From Gammaproteobacteria bacterium (lineage in GTDB: Bacteria; Pseudomonadota; Gammaproteobacteria; Pseudomonadales; Azotimanducaceae): a stretch of DNA of 40,913 bases. The translations under genes were made by a program, and so were the position numbers. The notes below the pieces were generated by a model that was not told the DNA's origin, made no database searches, and saw only the letters and a list, made by a program, of their open reading frames with translations. Below are positions 37,952 to 40,913 of this stretch, piece after piece. Position 1 is the stretch's first letter. Each line of letters opens with the position of its first letter. The DNA lies in contig JAPPGA010000084.1 in NCBI GenBank assembly GCA_028821515.1, forward strand, positions 1 through 40,913, written 5' to 3'.

Positions 37952-39276
37952 TCCATCATCTCGTCCATATACGGATACCGCGGTCGGCCGACGGGCCAGA
38001 ACGTGCCGTCGTCGTAACCACTGACGAGGTCCTCGTGGGGAAGTCCCAGGATGTCTTCCAATACCTGCCGGTTGTGTTGCCCGATCAGCGGACCGGGCCG
38101 GTGGTTGACCGCCGGAGTAGCCGACAGCTTGAAGGGCGCGTTCTGTAGTCTCTTCAGACCGAGTTCCGGATGATCGAGGGCCCGGTACATGTCCCGGTGC
38201 CGAAGCTGAGGATCGTGTTCCACACGGTCCTCGGAGCTCTGCACCGGCATCGCGGGCACGCCAGCGTCCTGGCATCTTTTCGTCAGCTCGTACTTGTCCT
38301 GGGTTGACGTCCACGCCTCGATTTCACGGTCCATCTCTTTTTGGTGGCCAAGGCGGCCGTCCAGGTCAGCGTATTCGGCGCTGGCGGCCCAGGCCGGTGC
38401 GCCCATCAGTTGCACCAGGCGCTGCCATTCCTCGTTCGAGAAGCAGGCGATAACACACCAGTCGTTGTAGCCGCCGGGGTGCGTCCGGTAGGCGTTGTGC
38501 GGCGCCGCCTGCGGACCGCGGTAATTGTCCAGCAGCGGCGTGCCCGGCCAGTGGGTGGAGTTGCCCGGCGGAAAGCCCGCTCGGCGCGAGGGCCGGTGGT
38601 TCACGGTGTGGTCGAGGATCGCCGGGCCGTTCAGCGTGATGCCGGCGATCATCTGGGACAGGTCGATATGCTGGCCCTCGCCCGTGACGTTACGGTGATA
38701 GATGCCCGTCAACACGCCCATGGCGCCATACAGGCCGCCGGTGTCGTCGAGGTACGACCACCCCCAACCGGCAGGCGGTTTGCCGGGCAACCCGGAGAGG
38801 AATGTCAGGCCAGAGATCGCCTGTGCCACCGGGCCGAAGGTCTTGTAGTGATGGTGGCGCCCGGTGTGACCGAACCCGGACATGGACACGTACACGATGT
38901 CCGGACGCAGCTTGCATAGCTCTTCATAGCCGAGTCCCCAGCTCCGCAGCACCCGGGAACTGAAGTTCTCGATGACCGCATCCGAGGCGGCTACGAGACG
39001 CCTGATGAGGTCCTTCCCCCTGGGCGAACGGACATTCAGCGTGATGCTGAGCTTGTTGCAGTTCGTGTCGTTGAAGTTGCCGCCCGTATTGAAGTCCTGC
39101 TCATGGCCCCGAGGGGTTGTGTTCCCGCCGGACTGTCTGCCCCGCTCGTTCTCGGGCCACTCCACCTTGATCACCTCGGCGCCCAGGGTGCCCAGCCAGC
39201 GCGTCGCCCAGGGACCGGCGCGGACCCAGGTGAAGTCCAACACCCGAACCCCCTGCAGTGCTCGTGGCAGGGCCAT
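37948..39276 (-). CDS. Class III CoA-transferase (catalytic Asp present)
   Basis: A 442-residue CaiB/BaiF family member that moves CoA between carboxylic acids through enzyme-bound anhydrides. It opens MALPRALQGVRVLDFTWVRA, then GTLGAEVIKVEWPENERG, LSITLNVRSPRGKDLIRRL and IVYVSMSGFGHTGRHH. The catalytic Asp is the first Asp in YLDDTGGLYGAMGVLTGI, followed by GEGQHIDLSQMIAG. The gene ends in the ATGA that starts the partner gene, so the two are co-translated. It is divergent from the epoxide hydrolase gene (starts 71 bases apart). Likely role: activating or exchanging CoA on an acid in the catabolic route served by the surrounding thiolase and hydrolase genes (inference). Confidence 0.92.
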   Translation of the reverse strand: MALPRALQGVRVLDFTWVRAGPWATRWLGTLGAEVIKVEWPENERGRQSGGNTTPRGHEQDFNTGGNFNDTNCNKLSITLNVRSPRGKDLIRRLVAASDAVIENFSSRVLRSWGLGYEELCKLRPDIVYVSMSGFGHTGRHHHYKTFGPVAQAISGLTFLSGLPGKPPAGWGWSYLDDTGGLYGAMGVLTGIYHRNVTGEGQHIDLSQMIAGITLNGPAILDHTVNHRPSRRAGFPPGNSTHWPGTPLLDNYRGPQAAPHNAYRTHPGGYNDWCVIACFSNEEWQRLVQLMGAPAWAASAEYADLDGRLGHQKEMDREIEAWTSTQDKYELTKRCQDAGVPAMPVQSSEDRVEHDPQLRHRDMYRALDHPELGLKRLQNAPFKLSATPAVNHRPGPLIGQHNRQVLEDILGLPHEDLVSGYDDGTFWPVGRPRYPYMDEMME

Positions 39277-39347
39277 GGTTCCTCCGTCAGGTGGGAGATG
39301 GCTGTCATGTTACTTTTTCTCGTTACCTGGACAAGAACGGACAAGGC

Positions 39348-40463
39348 ATGACGGCAACACCATTCAGGATAGAAATCCCGGACGCGGCGCTGACGGACCT
39401 GCGCGAGCGCCTGCAACGCACCCGTTGGCCGACGGACCTGATGCCGGACTGTGGCTGGGAGTACGGCACGAACAACGCGTACCTCAAAGAGCTATGCGCG
39501 TACTGGGCCGATGGGTTCGACTGGCGCAAGCAAGAGGCCGCGCTCAACCGCCATGACCACTTCCTGCGTGACGCCGACGGGTTTCGCCTGCACTACATCC
39601 ATGCGCGGGGGCAAGGCCCGAATCCGTTCCCGCTCGTGTTTACCCACGGCTGGCCCAGTACGTTCTATGACTTCGACAAGGTCATCGAGCCGCTGTCGGA
39701 TCCGGGGGCGCATGGCGGTGACCCCGCCGACGCCTTCGATGTCATCGTTCCCTCCATGCCCGGTTACGCTTTCTCGGAGCGCCCCACGGTGACCGGTTAC
39801 GGCCCGGCCCGTATCGCCGAACTATGGGACCGGTTGATGACGGACATGGGCCATGATCGCTACGGCGCGCACGGTGGTGACTGGGGCGGACTGGTGACTG
39901 GCCTCATCGGCTGGAAGTACCCGGAGCGGGTCGTGGGCATTCACCGCCTGGTGGGCGGCATCCCCCGATTACCCCCGAAACCGGGGGAGACCGACGAGGA
40001 GCGCCGGATCCGGCTTGCGGATGGAGGCGGCTATGGGCATATCCAGAGTACGCGGCCGCAGACGCTGGCCTATGGGCTGACGGACTCTCCCGCGGGGCTG
40101 GCTGGCTGGATTGTCGAGAAGTGGCATGCCTGGAGCGATTGTGGGGGAGACATCGAATCGCGCTTCACGAAAGACGAACTGCTGACCACGATCTCGCTCT
40201 ACTGGTTCACGGAGACCATCTACAGCAGCACCTGCCTGTACCACGAGAACGCGCACAACAGCGTCAATCGCATCGGCGGCCGGATCGAGGTTCCCAGCGG
40301 GTATGCGGTTTGCCGGTGGATCAGGCAGACACGGGACGAACTAGCGGGGGAGTCCAACCTGGTGCACTGGACCGAGTTTGATCGTGGTGCCCACTTTTCG
40401 GCGTTCGAGGAACCGGAGATGATGGTCGACGACATCCGGAAGTTCTTCCGGCCCCTGCGTTGA
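39348..40463 (+). CDS. Epoxide hydrolase (EHN-type alpha/beta hydrolase)
   Basis: A 371-residue soluble epoxide hydrolase with the N-terminal EHN domain (MTATPFRIEIPDAALTDLRE, then RTRWPTD) and a core alpha/beta hydrolase fold. The oxyanion motif is HGWPSTFYDF, the nucleophile Asp is in AHGGDWGGLVTGL, and the catalytic His is in FDRGAHFSAFEEPE; Tyr and Trp residues of the lid (YWFTETIYSST) lie between. It opens epoxides to diols, either from foreign compounds or from fatty-acid or terpenoid-like substrates. The ATG at 39348 follows GGACAAGGC; the frame start at 39258 is inside the divergent promoter and is rejected. The stop overlaps the next gene's start (TGATG), so the two are coupled. Confidence 0.92.
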   Translation: MTATPFRIEIPDAALTDLRERLQRTRWPTDLMPDCGWEYGTNNAYLKELCAYWADGFDWRKQEAALNRHDHFLRDADGFRLHYIHARGQGPNPFPLVFTHGWPSTFYDFDKVIEPLSDPGAHGGDPADAFDVIVPSMPGYAFSERPTVTGYGPARIAELWDRLMTDMGHDRYGAHGGDWGGLVTGLIGWKYPERVVGIHRLVGGIPRLPPKPGETDEERRIRLADGGGYGHIQSTRPQTLAYGLTDSPAGLAGWIVEKWHAWSDCGGDIESRFTKDELLTTISLYWFTETIYSSTCLYHENAHNSVNRIGGRIEVPSGYAVCRWIRQTRDELAGESNLVHWTEFDRGAHFSAFEEPEMMVDDIRKFFRPLR

Positions 40464-40885
40464 TGATGCCGAAACGATCCGTGCTCGCGGCATGGGTTGC
40501 GGCGCTGATTTCCTGGTCAGCCATGGCCGGGGACACCGTGATCGTCGATGTTGGCGTGATCTCGATGCTCGAGCCGGGTGTACAGGAAGGGCAGAACGTG
40601 ACGGTTCGCAACGGCAGGATCGTTGCTATTGGCTGGGGTGAGGTGCCGGCGAACGCGCGGATAATCGATGGCTCCGGCCGTTTCCTGATCCCGGGCCTCG
40701 CCGAGATGCACGCGCACGTGCCCGTCGAGAACCCTTACCGCGACGACGTGCTGTTCCTGTGGGTGGCGAACGGCGTGACCATGGCGCGTGGAATGATCGG
40801 CCATCCGACCCACTTGGCCTTGCGCGAGGACCTGCTTGCCCACCGCACGCTCGGCCCCAGGCTTGTCTGTTGTAATTCCCAGTAA
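40463..40885 (+). CDS. Amidohydrolase, truncated near the window end
   Basis: The ATG at 40463 overlaps the epoxide hydrolase stop. The product has a signal peptide (MMPKRSVLAAWVAALISWSA, cleavage near MAG), the amidohydrolase beta-sandwich start (VTVRNGRIVAIGWGEVPAN, IIDGSGRFLIPGLAEMHAH) and the first metal ligands HAH, then VANGVTMARGMIGHPTHLAL. It stops at 40885 after only about 140 residues, in an unusual CCNSQ tail, whereas the family needs about 400. The last about 40 bases of the window do not read like the family, so the gene is disrupted there or the assembly is chimeric at its end. A periplasmic metal-dependent hydrolase is inferred; substrate unknown. Confidence 0.75.
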   Translation: MMPKRSVLAAWVAALISWSAMAGDTVIVDVGVISMLEPGVQEGQNVTVRNGRIVAIGWGEVPANARIIDGSGRFLIPGLAEMHAHVPVENPYRDDVLFLWVANGVTMARGMIGHPTHLALREDLLAHRTLGPRLVCCNSQ

Positions 40886-40913
40886 TGGGCCTTTGGGGAG
40901 GGTCCACCCGCGG

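Overview
The window looks like a chromosomal piece of a high-GC gammaproteobacterium-like organism. The evidence is one tRNA-Pro(GGG), outer-membrane proteins (a TonB-dependent receptor and a giant autotransporter), a FixL/FixJ-type two-component pair, many CoA, thiolase and epoxide-hydrolase type catabolic genes, and ordinary bacterial Shine-Dalgarno spacing. A eukaryote-like ankyrin protein next to a very large repetitive autotransporter would fit a host-associated or marine lifestyle, but that is inference. I cannot name a species.

Layout. 1-2.3 kb: a SEC-C protein running off the left edge, tRNA-Pro, and the tail of a transporter binding-protein gene cut by an internally deleted IS5-type element that keeps both inverted repeats. 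2.3-5.1 kb: a luciferase-like monooxygenase and small membrane or exported hypotheticals. 5.1-9.3 kb: a FixL-like heme-PAS kinase and FixJ-like regulator, followed downstream by a lytic transglycosylase and a fused siroheme-decarboxylase-like protein (NirD-NirL type). The last two genes start from duplicated copies of the same promoter and leader, and each copy carries a fixJ 3' end (intact in one, a remnant in the other). 9.6-14.1 kb: a frameshifted lipoprotein, a P4-type integrase with a nonsense codon, an ankyrin protein with a C-terminal membrane anchor, a Cys-rich zinc-ribbon-like protein and a small hypothetical; this looks like a decayed island. 14.5-21.1 kb: a 2211-residue autotransporter with about 13 Ig-like repeats, three of them almost identical at DNA level.

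21.2-29.2 kb: Bcp peroxiredoxin, a DUF169 protein, then a sugar-acid type cluster: TonB receptor, FadR-family regulator with a matching palindromic operator, KDG kinase, RraA-like aldolase and an SDR reductase. The set resembles uronate or alginate-monomer catabolism. 29.3-30.7 kb: a glutathione S-transferase whose active-site cysteine codon is an in-frame TGA (candidate selenoprotein, the most interesting single observation), pterin carbinolamine dehydratase, and a small HAD protein.

30.7-40.9 kb: an acyl-CoA/lipid-type catabolic region: two nearly identical thiolase-like genes behind a DUF35 gene (resembling Ltp/ChsH2 aldolase systems), a periplasmic repeat protein, a vapBC module bordered by duplicated pieces of the 5' region of a dienelactone hydrolase gene, that hydrolase, a translationally coupled pair of class III CoA-transferases (one lacking the catalytic Asp), an epoxide hydrolase, and an amidohydrolase cut short at the right edge.

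TGA acts as the normal stop codon for many genes here (for example the autotransporter, fixJ, fixL, vapB), so the two in-frame TGA codons (integrase and GST) are not explained by a changed genetic code.
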